64,000 nucleotides of DNA from Sorex araneus (lineage: Eukaryota; Chordata; Mammalia; Eulipotyphla; Soricidae), in contig NC_073304.1 of NCBI RefSeq assembly GCF_027595985.1, positions 219,426,000 to 219,489,999 on the forward strand, read 5' to 3'. Below the pieces are notes generated by a model. That model was not told the DNA's origin. It did not search any database and saw nothing but the letters and a program-made list of their open reading frames with translations. The translations under genes and the position numbers were made by a program. Below are positions 12,132 to 24,739 of the stretch, piece by piece (the stretch's first letter is position 1; each line of letters starts with the position of its first letter).

Positions 12132-13400
12132 GGGGCTGGAGAGAGATCGTACAAAGGTTAAGGCGCTCGCCTGGCATGAAGCCCTGGTTCAAAACCTGAC
12201 TCTGCATATGGGCCCCAGAGCACTGCCAGGTGTGACCCCTGAGCACCATCAAGGATGGCCCCAAACCCAAAAAAATAACCAAACCCCCAGAATTTCATTA
12301 CTCCCAAATGCAACAGAGCAAGGCTGACTATCCGGTGCCAAGACAAGAGGATGCAGAAAGCACAGGACGTCAGGATGATGCTCGCCTCCTGGCAACCGCC
12401 TGACAGCCGCCTGACAGACACCAAATCTGTCTGGTTTGGGTTCATCTGCTGAGAGTTCTCCAGCTACAAGCTGGAAAGCCAGCTTGGGAAGACAGCTCTG
12501 TGAACCCCACCGCCTTTGACTGCAGACTGGTTTTCATCCGAGACATATTTCCATGAGGCAAAGTAAATTCAGCAAATGAAAATACAGTCTTGCCTTGCTA
12601 TGGATGTCCCCTTCCCCTGCCAAAAATGACAGGCTGCTTGCACAGAAGCTGTCACTAATCAGCAGCTGCTCCTGTAAAGAAAACCTAGAGCTGGTGCCAA
12701 TGAAAGCATATTGAACTGAGGGAGGGTCCAGTGATGGGACTAGAAAAACGCAAGCTTCAGTTTGGGACAAGCAAGCTTTATAAACACCGACGATCTTAAT
12801 TGGGGACAAGCAGGGACAAGGCAATAATGGCAAGATACGTCTATTCGTATTCCAACAGGAAGGAAAGAAAGCATCTCCCTAATGTACTTAAAAATCAAAG
12901 AACTCCCAAGTCGCTGGAATTATTGAATTCTACCAGGCCCAGTTCCCCTTTCAAATTGGAGTTGATCCTGGTTTGGGGTCGCTGTTCATCGTTAGTAATT
13001 CTGTCTGTGGTATACAACCTCCCTGCTTTGGCAGACACCATAACTAGTAAACTGCAAATACACCTTTCATGTATTCCATAGCCTTGGCCTAAACCACCTG
13101 GGGTTCTCAATCTAACTGGTGACCATCCCCCATTCTATAGGAAAGAAAAGGAGACAGAGTGGACAAGACCTACCTGAGTATGTGGGTGGGGAGGAACTCA
13201 CCTGATGAGCTTATGCCCAATGTTCTTGTTCACCTGAGCTCATGCTTTGTATATAGGAGGCCCAGGTTTGGTCTCTGGCACCACATGGTCCCGGCATCAT
13301 GTCCAGACGTGACCCTGAGCACAGACCCAGGAATAGCGTGGCTGAGCACTGCAGGATGTGACCCCAAACCAAAACTGCCCACAGACTAAGATCCTGCTGG
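12132..13400. repeat. Two sense SINEs around unique DNA
   Basis: Sense SINE at 12,132-12,290 (first class, diverged) and at 13,235-13,370; 12,300-13,230 is unique with no exon. Confidence 0.7.
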
Positions 13401-13472
13401 AAATCTGAATTCCACGGGTTTTCTTTTTCAAAGAAAAAGAATTACTCAAAGGCTCTCTTTCTGTTTCTTTTC

Positions 13473-13648
13473 CTTTTTTTTTTTTCCTTTTTGGGTCACA
13501 CCCGGCGATGCTCAGGGGTTACTTCTGGCTCTGCACTCAGGAATTACTCCTGGCGGTGCTTGGGGGACCATATGTGATGCTGGGAATTGAACCCAGGTAG
13601 GCCTCATGCAAGGCAAATGCCCTACCCGCTGTGCTATCTCTCCAGCCC
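13473..13648 (-). mobile_element. SOR-type SINE, antisense
   Basis: Poly(T) then 'gggtcacacccggcgatgc' and a full antisense body and head. Confidence 0.93.
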
Positions 13649-13649
13649 C

Positions 13650-14290
13650 GCAGTTTCTGTTTCTTTAGCAGTCATGCTATATGTCTTTCCTCAACAAGTC
13701 CATTTTTGTCTAATGAAAAGCATGCTTCCTCTCTTCCCCCATCTCCTGCCAATACACTGCTGGGGTCAGCCTCTGTTAGGAGCACTAGGATCAGACTGTC
13801 TGTAAAACCCACTAGAAAAAGGGAGGAGGAAGAAAGGAAAATATGGGGAGGAAACGAGGGAGGGAAGAAAAGGAGGAAGAAAGGATGAAATAAAGAAGAA
13901 ATAGGAAAAGAAACAAAGATCAGCAGAAAATTTCTTAATGAAGCTGCTATCCACAGCCTCTTGTCACTGGCCTGTATGCAGTCTGTCCTAATGCCTGTGT
14001 ATGCAACCACAGCGCTGCACTGATCATTCTCTTTATAATCAGGCTAGAAGGAGAACAATTTGCCTGGTGAAACGTGGAAAAAGTCTAATCTCTGCTATTA
14101 GTGCCAGTGCAGGTTTATCAGCGAGGCCTGGAGGAAACAAGCTGACAGACATAGAGATCAGGAATCTCATTGTCCAGGCCTTAATAACCTCCTGTGGCAT
14201 GCTGTAAAGGGCTCTGCTGGGTTGGTCTGTCTTTGAATGTTTATTAAGCAGCATTGCCAAGGCACAGCAACTTTTGTTTTTTTTAATTTC
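13650..14290. other. Unique non-repeat block (candidate conserved non-coding element)
   Basis: 13,800-13,915 is purine-rich. 13,920-14,275 has balanced composition, no repeat similarity and no credible exon, and would be a good target for cross-species alignment. Confidence 0.35.
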
Positions 14291-15040
14291 ACTCCCGGGA
14301 CTGGAGAAACAATACAGCAGGTAGGGCGCTCGCTTGCTTCCCACCTGGCCAAACCAGGTTTGATTCCTTGCACCTCAGATGCGGCCCCCCCCAAAAAAAA
14401 AAAGTCATCAGAAATGACCCCTGAATGCAAAGCCAAAAGGAAGCCCTGAGCACTGCCGGGTGTGATGAAACATTTTTTCTTCTTTTGTTTCTTAGGTTGC
14501 TTTTTTGTTTGTTTTTGTAGTGCGTGGGGGGAGCTCCCCAAGTGGTACTACACTCAGGGGTGTGAGGCCATGCCATGCTGGGGATCTGACCAGGGCCTTG
14601 CCCTGGGGCTTGTGCCCCAGCCCTTTGAGCTAAATCCTTGGCCCCTCAAAGCTAAGAAAAAAAAATTTTAGAGGAGGAATCCTCCAAGCAAAGCGACCAT
14701 ATTAAATCTTAGAAGAAGAAACCTATACAGAGACAAAAATTCTGACTCTATGAGGTGCGAGAATGGTGGGATGGCTGCTGTGGGCAGTGGAGGGGGGAAG
14801 GGGTGTCAGTGTCCAATGGGCAGCTTCTATGAGAGATGACCAAAAGGTTCACAGATGGATGATGGGGTACCCACGACAATGTCAAAGCACACGGTGGTAT
14901 TCAACCTGATACTTAAACATAGCTGAAATGAAAAAGTTTTATACACATACACATCACAAACACACCATATACACACACAGATGCAGACACGTGTATGCAC
15001 GCACACGCGCGCGCACACACACACACATACACAAAGACCT
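14290..15040. repeat. Old SINEs and a (CA)n tract
   Basis: Diverged sense SINE at 14,296-14,470, antisense remnant at 14,510-14,650, and an alternating CA/CG tract at 14,939-15,035. Confidence 0.7.
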
Positions 15041-15174
15041 TTTTGGTTTTAGGGCCGTACCATGTAGTTCTGAGACCTGAGCCTTACCACCCACAGGCAA
15101 AGCATGTGTTTTAGCTCCTTTCAGTTTTCTCTCAAGCCTAAAGGGAAAGAAACTTTTTTGTTGTTTTGATTTGT

Positions 15175-15344
15175 TTTTCTTTTTGGGTCACACCCGATGA
15201 TGCTCAGGGGTTACTCCTGGCTCTGCACTCAGGAATCACTCCTGGCAGTGCTTGGGGGACCATATGGAATGCCGAGAACTGAAGCCGGGTCAGCCGTGTG
15301 CAAAGCAAATGCTCTCTACCCACTGTGCTATTGAGCCAGTCCCC
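15175..15344 (-). mobile_element. SOR-type SINE, antisense
   Basis: Antisense copy, mildly diverged in the head. Confidence 0.9.
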
Positions 15345-15761
15345 TCATTTTTTTTTAACTGGGAAAAAAGCTACTTTTTGCCTAGTGAGCTCACATTTCT
15401 TCTATCTTTAACTCTGAAATCCCAAGAAACAAAGGAAATTTGCTTTTCCCTCCTTTTTCCCTTTCTTCTTCTGCCATGAAACGAATACTTTTGGCCCCTC
15501 CAAGGACTGACGCAGTCTCTGGGTACTCCTCTGTATACTGAGATGTAAGGGGATAAAAAGGAATAACCATCTTCAACAATATCTGATGGTGACTGTCAGA
15601 GATTATTGGGCTACGATAAATATCAAGGAATCAACCCGCTCTTAGAGACAATGGTTTTTATTAAATATTCATTGAACATCCATTGCATGCAGGTGCTGTT
15701 CCAGGCACTGAGAATATAACTAGGAAACAAAACAGATGTCCTTTATGAAATTTAGGTTCGG

Positions 15762-15940
15762 GAGGCCAGAGTGATAGTACAGCAGGAAAGGCGTTGGCCT
15801 TGCACGTGGCTGAGCCAGGTTCAATCCCTGATATCCATATGGTCCCCCGAGCACTTCCAGGAGTGATTCCTGAGTGCAGAGCCAGAAGTAACCCCTAAGC
15901 ATCGCTGGATGTGACACCAAAAACCTTAATTAAAAAAAAA
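15762..15940 (+). mobile_element. SOR-type SINE
   Basis: Full-length sense copy with poly(A); the B box is altered (GGTTCAATCCC). Confidence 0.9.
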
Positions 15941-15949
15941 CATTGAAAT

Positions 15950-16745
15950 TTAGGTTCTGGTACTTAAGAGTTTAGGAGCTGGAGAGAATACAGCAGGTAA
16001 GGTGTGAACCTTGCATGCAGCTTAGCTTATTCAACCAGTGCTTCTTCTTGTTCATTTCCTTTTTATTTCTGTTAGAGGATCCCCTGACTAGTACAGGTTC
16101 TCACAGGTAAACAGCAGAGCAGTATGTTGCATCCAAAATAATAAAAAGCATTTCAACATAATCAGACTCCTGAGCGTGATGAATGACTTCTGTGACAGGC
16201 CCGGCAAAGTGGAAGCGGTTTAAGATAAACCAGGACAGCTGTTCTCCCTGTTGAAAGCGGATCATCTTCATTAAGCTGTAGTGCATGCAAAGCCAGTGAG
16301 TTCTAATCAAGGATTCTGTTAAAGATTCTTTCTGTATGTATTAGTTCAGCTTTTCTCTAAAATACAGTTTTATTTGGAGGACAAATTTCATGCTTGCCAC
16401 AACAAATCAAACCTGACCTTTTAAAGATGATTTACAGATTCAGGATCCACACAGTCTGGAGGCTCTTAAAAATAGTCTGGGGTCAAGAATTCACATGGGA
16501 CTAAACCCTTCTACAAACCAATGCACGACGATTTTAAGGTAGGGAGTGAGAGAATCCTTAGGTTCTTTCTCCAATAGAATAAAATACAGGCTGAATTATA
16601 TTAAAGCAACAAATACAATCAGAATGAAAACCTAAGTATAACAAAAACTATATCTGAATACTTGAAGATGCCCCACCTGTTTCTCAATTCAACAAAACCA
16701 TCTTTTATAAAATCAATGTCATGACTTTTAAAAGTATCAGATTTC
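15950..16745. other. SINE head fragment and unique block (candidate conserved non-coding element)
   Basis: SINE head piece at 15,975-16,030. 16,070-16,430 is unique, with a 69-codon minus-strand frame that I do not believe is coding. Then AT-rich DNA. Confidence 0.4.
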
Positions 16746-18350
16746 TGGGACTAAAGTGATAGTACAGCAGGCAGGGTATGCTTGCAGCCAGCCGAGTTCA
16801 ATCCCTGGCACTCTATCTGGTCCCCTGAGTCCCACCAGAAGTAACTCCTGACTGCAGAGCCAGGAATAAAACCTGAGCACTGACAGGTGTGCCTCACCTT
16901 CAAAAGAAAGGGTACACAATTCCTTGGAGCATAACAACTTCTCTTGTGTACTTTCACCTTTAAATAGTTTAAATATTCTAAGATAAACTGCTCTATCATA
17001 GAGAGAGAAAAAGGAATTTTTCCATAAAGGAAACTTATTGAGTAATAATTTACATTCGATAAACTGTACAAGCATGATCTGTACATGTTGGATTAGCCTC
17101 TTTTTTTTTTAGCACCGTATTAAAATTAAGGGTTTAAAAGTGCATGTAGTAGTATAAGCTACTGAGTGTTTTAGTAATAAAAAGTCAACTAATTCGGCTT
17201 AGAGGTCACAATCTATCATTACATAGACCTAACAGAGAAATTCTGTTTCTTTAAAGGTTCCTTCTTTTTAGATTCTGTGTATTTTGACATCATACTTGGT
17301 GTTTTATTCTTTTGAGGACCACATGGTGCTGGAGAGCAAACCCAGGGCTCCCACATGCAAAGTAAGTGCTCCAGCTCTTTGAGCTGTCTCCCTGGCACCG
17401 AAAGTTCCTTCTTAAATCTGATTGAGCAGAAACCACAGTGAGGTGCTTGCTTTGCCAGTGGCCAACCTGGATCTCCAGCAGACCCACACAGTCACCTGAA
17501 CCCCTCCAGAAGTGATCCCTGAGCACAGAGTCATGAATAAGCCCCGAGCAGTTCTGGATTTGCCAACACCTCCCCGCTCCTTGCCAAAAAAAATGATAAA
17601 CTAAGTTTAATGATAAACTAAGCAGACAGGTTGAAGACTGAAGGGGAGAGGAGCTTAAGGCCATGGCCAGGGTCCAGAATCTATCTAGTCCGTGATATAG
17701 TATAGCAGGCAAGACACTTGTCTCAAATGCGGCTGACACAGTTCCCCAAAACCCCTTATGTTCCCCAGAGCCCTGACAGAAACGATCCCCGAGTACAGAG
17801 CCAGGAGTGATCCCTAAGCACAGCTAAGTATAAGCTATATACAAGCAAACAAAATGGTATGTAGAACATCAGACATATTATACATCAGTTAAGATGCTGG
17901 CCTTGCACACATTTGCCCAAGTTCTATCCCTAAAATCATATCTAGTCCCCTGAGCATTGCCAGGAGTAATTCCTGAGCACCTCTAGGTGTGGCCCAAAAA
18001 CAAACATGCAAAAAAAAAAAAAAAAAAGGAAAAATTCATCTGAGAGTAAACTAAAAGATTCTAGTTTCATGCATTAACTTTAAGCATCCCATATGGTCAG
18101 AGAGATAATGGGTGAAAGCACCTGCCTTGTATACAGGCAACCCTGGCTCAATCTTGAGCACTGCATATGGTCCCTCAAGCACCACTAGGAGTGACTCGTG
18201 AGACAACTAGGAATAAGCTCTGAGCACCAGTAGGTATAATTTTCTTCTCCAAGTGCCACCAAAAATAAGAATACGATAAATATGAATAGTAGCTAAAACC
18301 AAAAGATGACTATGATTCTATTCTAGACAAATTAACTTTCAAACTCTACC

Positions 18351-18391
<41 letters not shown>

Positions 18392-19000
18392 ACACACCAC
18401 ACACACCCCCCACACACACATTCCAAGGCAAAACAAAATTAAAACTCCTGTCTAAAAGTGATTTGCAAGATGAGCTAAACATAACATAGGAAGGGTTGTT
18501 TTCATTCATGACCATGGAGGTGATAAGACACATTTTAAGCTGATGCATAAATACTAGGACCCTGCACCTTCTGTTAGTTAAAACAACAGGCAACCCCTGA
18601 ACTCTTGCCCGTATCCCTTCCTGATCACCTTATAAACAAAACAATACTCCAAAATGTATTGTGCATTTCTGGAATAGAGAACATTTCCCCAGAGAAACAA
18701 AGCTGTAAAGAGATGGAAATTCCCTAGGTGAGTCCCAAAATTTAGTCAACAATCCTACAAAGCTTTTTATCATTTTTCTGGGGAGTGTTCACGCAGATAC
18801 CGCAGGAACCAACAATCCCCTGGGTGGGCGTCTGCCTGGCCCATGTTCTACTCTTGGGGAGCAGGAGCTCCACATATGTGGGGTCAAGGCTGCAAGCACA
18901 CTTCAGGGCAGCAGTTTTCCAAAAAGGGGGTATGCAAGCTCAACTTTGTATGTCTGGGCTGGGGTTGATGGGAAGTTTAGGGAGCGTTTGTGGAGGAAGA
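16745..19000. repeat. Cluster of diverged sense SINEs and a (CA)n tract
   Basis: Sense copies at 16,747-16,905, 17,430-17,590, 17,693-17,860, 17,878-18,020 and 18,097-18,260; antisense remnant at 17,310-17,400; (CA)n at 18,352-18,420. 16,910-17,300 and 18,425-18,995 show nothing. Confidence 0.72.
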
Positions 19001-19370
19001 GGGTTTGGGCCACTCCTGGTGGTGCTCAGGGATCACTTCTGGCTAGGCTCAGGGGACCATATGGGGTACTGGGGGTCAAATCCAGGTCGGCTGCGTGCAA
19101 AGCAAATGCCCCACTCTCTGTGCTACTGCTCCAGTTGCTGATGGGAAGCTTCAGAGGACCACCCTCTGCAATCTCTGCTCCCTCTGGAACAGTGGCTTGG
19201 GGGCTGGTGAGAGAGCTCAAAGACAGCTTTGCAGAGGGCAATCCTAGGTTCTACTCCCAGCACTAAACAATCACAATCCCCCGAGCCTTCTGGGGAGCAG
19301 TCCCTGCCTGCAACAATACCCGAGCACCACTAGAGGTGGCCCAAAGCTTCCCCGCCACACACAAAAAACA
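18999..19370. repeat. Antisense then sense SINE
   Basis: Antisense copy at 18,999-19,137 and sense copy at 19,199-19,370, both diverged. Confidence 0.8.
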
Positions 19371-20125
19371 CCACCACCCAAGAAACAAAACTGTGGCTTC
19401 ACTGCCCAGTGGGCAGGACACCTGATTTCCATTTGCGCATTTGCATCGTTCGTAGTTACATCTTCGAAACAGGAGCTGTCCTATTTGCCTGGACGGCCTG
19501 AACAATACCGCACACCAGGGCAACCGATAGTTGGGCACGAGTGTGACTGAGGAACTGAAGTCCCTCACTTGGTTAACTTCGATGTAAACTTAAAAACCAA
19601 ATGGCGCTTCATCTTGCCCCCGGCCTTCCTCTCTTGTTGCGGCTGCTGCCGCAGGCGAGGGTCACACATCTTGCTGCAGTGCTCACGCACTTGGCCGCTG
19701 AGCCTTTCGCGGCAGCAGCTGGGGTCTGAAGCTGAGATGCTGGGAAACATTCCGGCTGTAGTTGCTCGCTGAGGGTCGCACGTTCTTCAGCTGTAGCTGT
19801 GGCACGCTAGAGATCATGTGTGGGGCTGCAGGGCTGAGGGACGCCAGAGAGCACAGGGGCTGGGACGAAGTTCTGGTACAGGGCAGTACCAGTGCGACTC
19901 TCGGTCTTTCACTGGCCAGCAGGTGCCACTGGGCTACCCCTAATCCCCTGGAAGGCTTTTAAGTCACTTCGAAACACCTTGGGTATGTGAATCGACCTAG
20001 TCAACCAAGAGTGTCATGGGTTTTCATCTAAATAGGTATGATTTAAAAGATACCAAAGTCAAAACTTAGCGTGTGTGCAAACACACACACGCAGACACAC
20101 TCACAAACACAATGCAGCTATCTCT
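19370..20125. other. Unique block with a GC-richer core
   Basis: 19,560-19,930 is richer in G+C and CpG than its surroundings and free of repeats. It has a 61-codon minus-strand frame (19,565-19,750) rich in Cys, Arg and Gln that I cannot identify. It could be an intronic CpG patch, a regulatory element or a decayed retropseudogene. Confidence 0.35.
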
Positions 20126-21035
20126 TTAATAATTTTTTGTTTGGTTTTGGGCAATAGCTGGTGGTGCTCAGGGGCTACTCCTAGCTTTGTGCTCAAGGGT
20201 CACTCCTGGGGGTGCTCAAGGGACAATATGCAATGTCAGGGTTGAACTGGAATCAGCCAAATGCAAAACAAAAATGCCTTAATTTCTGTACTGTCTCTCC
20301 AGACCCCCAAGGTATAGTGACTAATGCTGAAATGAAAATACTTTGGGTATAATGAGTTAAAAGAAAATATATTAAACCTGTTTTACCAGCCAGAGCAATA
20401 GCACAGCAGGCAAGGCACTTGCTTTGCACGCAACCAACCTGGGTTGGATTTCTGGCACTCCCCCGCCAACATCCTGCTAGGAGTGAGCCCTGAGCACAGA
20501 GCCAGAAGCAAGCCCAGAGCAAAACATTTAGCCCAGTGCCTGGCATACAAGTGGGTAAATAAAGAGCAAGAAGTGGGTAACAAATAAAGAATGCTATTTT
20601 CTGAAAAACAAAACTATATTTTCACCTCACTTTTAGAATTTTAAAAAATGTTTACATTTTGGGGGCAGGAGCAGGCAGGCTGGAGAGGCAGAACAGCTTC
20701 GCAAGTAGCCAACCCCAGCTTGCTCCCCGGATGCCAGAAGGTTCCCTCAAGCACTGTCAGGAGTGATTCCTGAGTGCAGAGCCTGAGGCAACCTTGAACA
20801 CTGCCAGGTGGGGCCCCAAAACAAAACAGCAATCATTTTATTCTTTACATTTTCTTTGCCTGCATCCTCCACTTGGTTGAGGCCTGAGAGACCAAGACCC
20901 TCGAAAGCCGGTCAAGGCAGCTGCCCAGAAAGGGCCTCCCCAGGTCTGCTCCTGGATGACCGCCCAGCATTTCAAGGAGTGATCCTGAGAACAGAGCCAG
21001 GAACGAACTGTCGGGTGTGACCCCCCAACTTAACA
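20125..21035. repeat. Diverged SINEs
   Basis: Antisense at 20,130-20,305, sense at 20,390-20,525, sense at 20,680-20,825, sense fragment at 20,940-21,030. Confidence 0.78.
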
Positions 21036-21051
21036 AAATCAGATATATATA

Positions 21052-21222
21052 TATCTTTGCTTTTTGGGTCACACCGAGCATTGCACAGGGGTTACTCCTG
21101 GCTCTGCACTCAGGAATTACTCCTGGCGGTGCTAGGGGACTATATGGGATGCTGGGAATCGAACCTGGGTCGGCTGCGTGCAAGGCAAATGCCCTACCTG
21201 CTGTGCTATCACTCCAGCTCCC
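21052..21222 (-). mobile_element. SOR-type SINE, antisense
   Basis: Full antisense copy beside a partial sense copy at 20,940-21,035. Confidence 0.92.
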
Positions 21223-21296
21223 CAACATAAAATATTATTAAGAAAAGTATGAATAAAAATTTTACAATCTTTGGGTAAGAATGGTGATTCTTTTTG

Positions 21297-21470
21297 GAGG
21301 GGGGGCTTTTTTGGGTCACATCTGGCGATGCACATAGGTTACTCCTGTATCATGCACTCAGGAATTACTCCTGGCAGTGCTCGGGAGACCATATGAGATG
21401 CTGGGAACCAAACCTGGGTCAGCCGCGTGCAAGGCAAACGCCCTCCCCGCTGTGCTATCGTTCCAGCCCC
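21297..21470 (-). mobile_element. SOR-type SINE, antisense
   Basis: Full antisense copy; 'ggttactcctgtatcatgcact' in the body differs from the consensus. Confidence 0.9.
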
Positions 21471-21474
21471 AGAA

Positions 21475-22310
21475 TGGCTTTTTGAAGCATGTCTTGATAG
21501 GCAGATCAGAGAGAATGGTTAGACGGCATGTGAACACAGCAGTTGTGTGCACAAAACGTATTACATAAAGTCAAAAGCTATACCCCACCCATGGTGGGGA
21601 GAAACTGGAGATTATTCCTAACAGTATAAGACAAAAAACATCCTTGGGAAACCTCAAACACAAATAGTAGGAAAACTGGCTAAGTTACATGAAAAGACTA
21701 GTCACAAAGAATCAAAACAGGTCGCTAGACATGGGAAACAAGGTCCACTCTTGCCGGATCCCGAGAACATGGGACTAGCCGCGCAATGGCAGTCAGCGCT
21801 CAAGCTCCTGACATGTGGGGAAGGGCCATGCCTTGCCTGCTCCCTGCTGTCTGGTGGGCACCTCGGGCCAGGAGAGTACTGGATGGCAGTTTGGCATTAT
21901 CTCTGCCAATGACTCAGCAACTCCACTTTGAGAACTTCCATTCAGGACATGGCCCGATAATATGAAATACTCCTCAGCCTGTGAATCTGGGCTGTTAATG
22001 AAACTACTGGAGCATCCTGTAATAGCCTAATGATGAGATTATAGCAGGGTGCTCCCGACAATGGGATATAGTCCCTCACAGCAATCCACACGGACCGTTG
22101 TATTTATCAAACTCCAGGGACCCCCAGATAACAAGACAGGTAAGAGGTTTGTTTCCACTTTACTTCTCTTCACAGTCCATCTGTCACCTCTCTTCTGTCC
22201 TGTAGCCCATGTCCTTTTGCTGCCATGGCCCTGTACTTGGGGAGTTTGTCATCTGAGTTCATAACCTCTTGAAATGGAAACAGTCGACTTAACTTTTGTA
22301 TATATTTCAG
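21475..22310. other. Unique DNA, possibly with an ancient LINE trace
   Basis: 21,880-21,980 vaguely resembles the 'cagcaact(c)cacttt' portion of old L1 3' ends, too weak to assert. No exon. Confidence 0.3.
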
Positions 22311-22311
22311 G

Positions 22312-22552
22312 TAGAGTGATAGCACAGTGGGTAGGGTGTTTGCCTTGCACATGGCAGACGCTGGTTCGATTCCTCCATCCCTCTCACAGAGCCAGGCAAG
22401 CTACTGAGAGTATCCCGCCCACAGGGCAGAGCCTGGCAAGCTACCCGTCCTGTATTTGATATGTCAAAAACAGTAACAAGTCTCACAATGGAGACGTTAC
22501 TGGTGCCCGCTTGAGCAAATCAATGAGCAACGGGATGACAGTGATACAGGAT
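22312..22552 (+). mobile_element. Second-class SINE: SOR head with a different, structured tail
   Basis: It shares the tRNA-like head (B box GGTTCGATTCC) with the common SINE but continues 'cctccatccctctcacagag' and a private tail. The tail holds an inverted repeat at 22,471-22,502 (CAGTAAC...GTTACTG outer, GTCTC...GAGAC inner) and ends '...gatgacagtgatacag' without poly(A). Confidence 0.85.
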
Positions 22553-22807
22553 ATGTGTATTTCACTGAGAAGACAGTCAATCATTTGGTGACAGTCTCCA
22601 AAGGCTAATTGCCCTTAGACCTCGAAGGTTAAGAAGCACTATGCAGTGTCATAGGTAAAACTGTCAATTAACTTTGCCTTAAAAAGTATTACATGATTAT
22701 GCCACTCATTTGCTTGCTGGACAGTACGGACTTAGTACTTACTAAGTCTTGCCTTGATTAACAAACCAACTGCCATAAAATTTTGGAATAAATTTCTTTT
22801 CTTTTCT

Positions 22808-22989
22808 TTTTTTTTGGGGGGTGGCTTTTTGGATAACACCCAGTGATGCTCGTGGGTTAATCCTGGTTTTACACTCAGGAATTACCCCTGGTAGTGGCTC
22901 AGGAGACCATATGGGATGCCAGGGATTGAACTCAGATTGGCTGCGTGCAAGGCAAAAGCCCTACCCGCTGTACTATCGCTCTGGCCCCA
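22808..22989 (-). mobile_element. SOR-type SINE, antisense
   Basis: Antisense and moderately diverged. Confidence 0.9.
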
Positions 22990-23187
22990 GATTTCCTTAC
23001 TTTTATTTTCCTTTGGCAGTCAGGTTGGGTGATTGGGATGGGGGGAGGTGGGAAGGCTTAGGCCACACCCAGCTGTGCTCAGGGCTTACTCTAGCTCTGC
23101 TAATCCTACCAGCAAATTACTTTAAACTTTTTTTCCCCTTAAAATTCCTTAAGATGTTACTTTTATTTTATTTTTTTTATCTGATTT

Positions 23188-23359
23188 TATTTTTTGCTTT
23201 TTGGGTCACACCTGGCGATGAACAGGGGTTACTCCTGGCTTTGCACTCAGGAATTACCCCTGGCCATGCTCAGGGGACCATATGGGATGCTGGGATTCGA
23301 ACCCGGGTCGGCCGCATGCAAGGCAAATGCCCTACCCGCTGTGCTATTGCTCCAGTCCC
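23188..23359 (-). mobile_element. SOR-type SINE, antisense
   Basis: Near-consensus antisense copy. A short partial antisense copy lies at about 23,055-23,100. Confidence 0.92.
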
Positions 23360-23584
23360 AAGATGTTACTTTTAAACACTAAATCTGTTAGAGAAACTAA
23401 TGTGAATTTAAGACAAAAAATAAACCACTGATACTAGCAACAATGAATACCCAAGAGGAAGTACCTTCACTAGAGAGTTTCTTTAGCAATACTCCCAAAT
23501 GAATACCATAATAAATATCTAGAGAAGTCGTTAAGTATAACTAATGGAATTAAAAGAAAAAAGAAATACTTCAATCTTGGAACT

Positions 23585-24735
23585 GGAAAGACAGTCCAGC
23601 AGGTGAGGTGCCTGTCATGCACAAAGCAGACGGGGTTTGAGAGGAAGACGGGGTTTGATCTCGGCAGCCTCTATGTTCCCCCTGAGCTAGGAATGTCTCA
23701 ACAGGAGTGACCCCCAACCAAACTGGGTGTGGCCCCCCAAAACAGATAAAAACTAAAAAAAAAATACTATTAACTAGCAGCCTTTGTAAGTATCATCATG
23801 GATGAGAAAAAGCAGTACAAAAGCAAATGCACAAAACATACTGAAATAATACAATCCATTAGACCTAGTAATTGAAAAACAACTATTTTTAATACAGAAA
23901 GAATGGTAACTTATAAAGAGCACAAACACAAGTAAAACAATTGATTCTTCTCACACACACACCCATGCTCAAGGCTTACTCCTAAATTCACTCCTGGTGG
24001 GCTGGTAGGGGGTGGCAGGGTGGCATATGGGATGCCTGAAATCGAACCCGGGTCAGTGCGAGCAAGGTAAATGCCCTACCTATTGTACTACCACTCAGAC
24101 CCTCTTGGTTTTGGGGCCACATCCACTGGTGCTCAGGGGTCACTCCTAGCAGAGCTGGGGATTAAACCTGGGTCAGCCACATGCAAGACAAGCACCTTAC
24201 ACTATCACTCCAGCCCCTCAAGCTTCTTAATTATATTGACAAAAACAACGCAGTTCTCCATTAGCTAATATAAGAAGATATTGAGCACCCCACCAAGTAT
24301 GGGAAATAACTCAGTCTTTAAATTACAACGCCTTTAACTCTAAAAAGCGAAATATAAGTAGAATGCTTTTTAGTATAGTTTATCAACAAAAGATGCTATA
24401 TAACCTACCCAATAAGTATGCCATGCCAAATATTTTAAATATCATAAACTACTCCAAATTATGTTTTTGTACTACTAAGATCGAAAACAGAAACAGGTTT
24501 TACAGGGTCAGAGAGCTCAATGGGCTGAAGCCTATGCTTTGCATCTTCAGGCGTTTCAGATTGTATCTCCAGAACCACAGAGTCCTCTGAATACCTTCAG
24601 GGGTGACCCCTGGGCACAAAAGCTAGTAGTAGCCCTTGAACACTACCTGTGAGGCCCAAAGCCCCCAAAATAAACAAAAACAGATTTGTTCATTTAAAAT
24701 AACACACACAAAATTCATTTTAAAATAATCCCTTT
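23585..24735. repeat. Diverged SINEs and AT-rich DNA
   Basis: Sense at 23,585-23,745; antisense at 23,955-24,100 and 24,103-24,215; sense at 24,508-24,665. The rest is AT-rich with no exon. Confidence 0.75.
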
Positions 24736-24739
24736 GGCC

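Noticed and set aside
21880..22030. Ancient L1 3' remnant
   Set aside because: Only a vague word-level resemblance to old L1 3' ends; too weak to list as an element.
23194..23382. Many similar frames (FGSHLAMxRGYSWLCTQELL... type) across the window
   Set aside because: These are translations of antisense SOR-type SINEs in three frames; their mutual similarity is repeat similarity, not a gene family.
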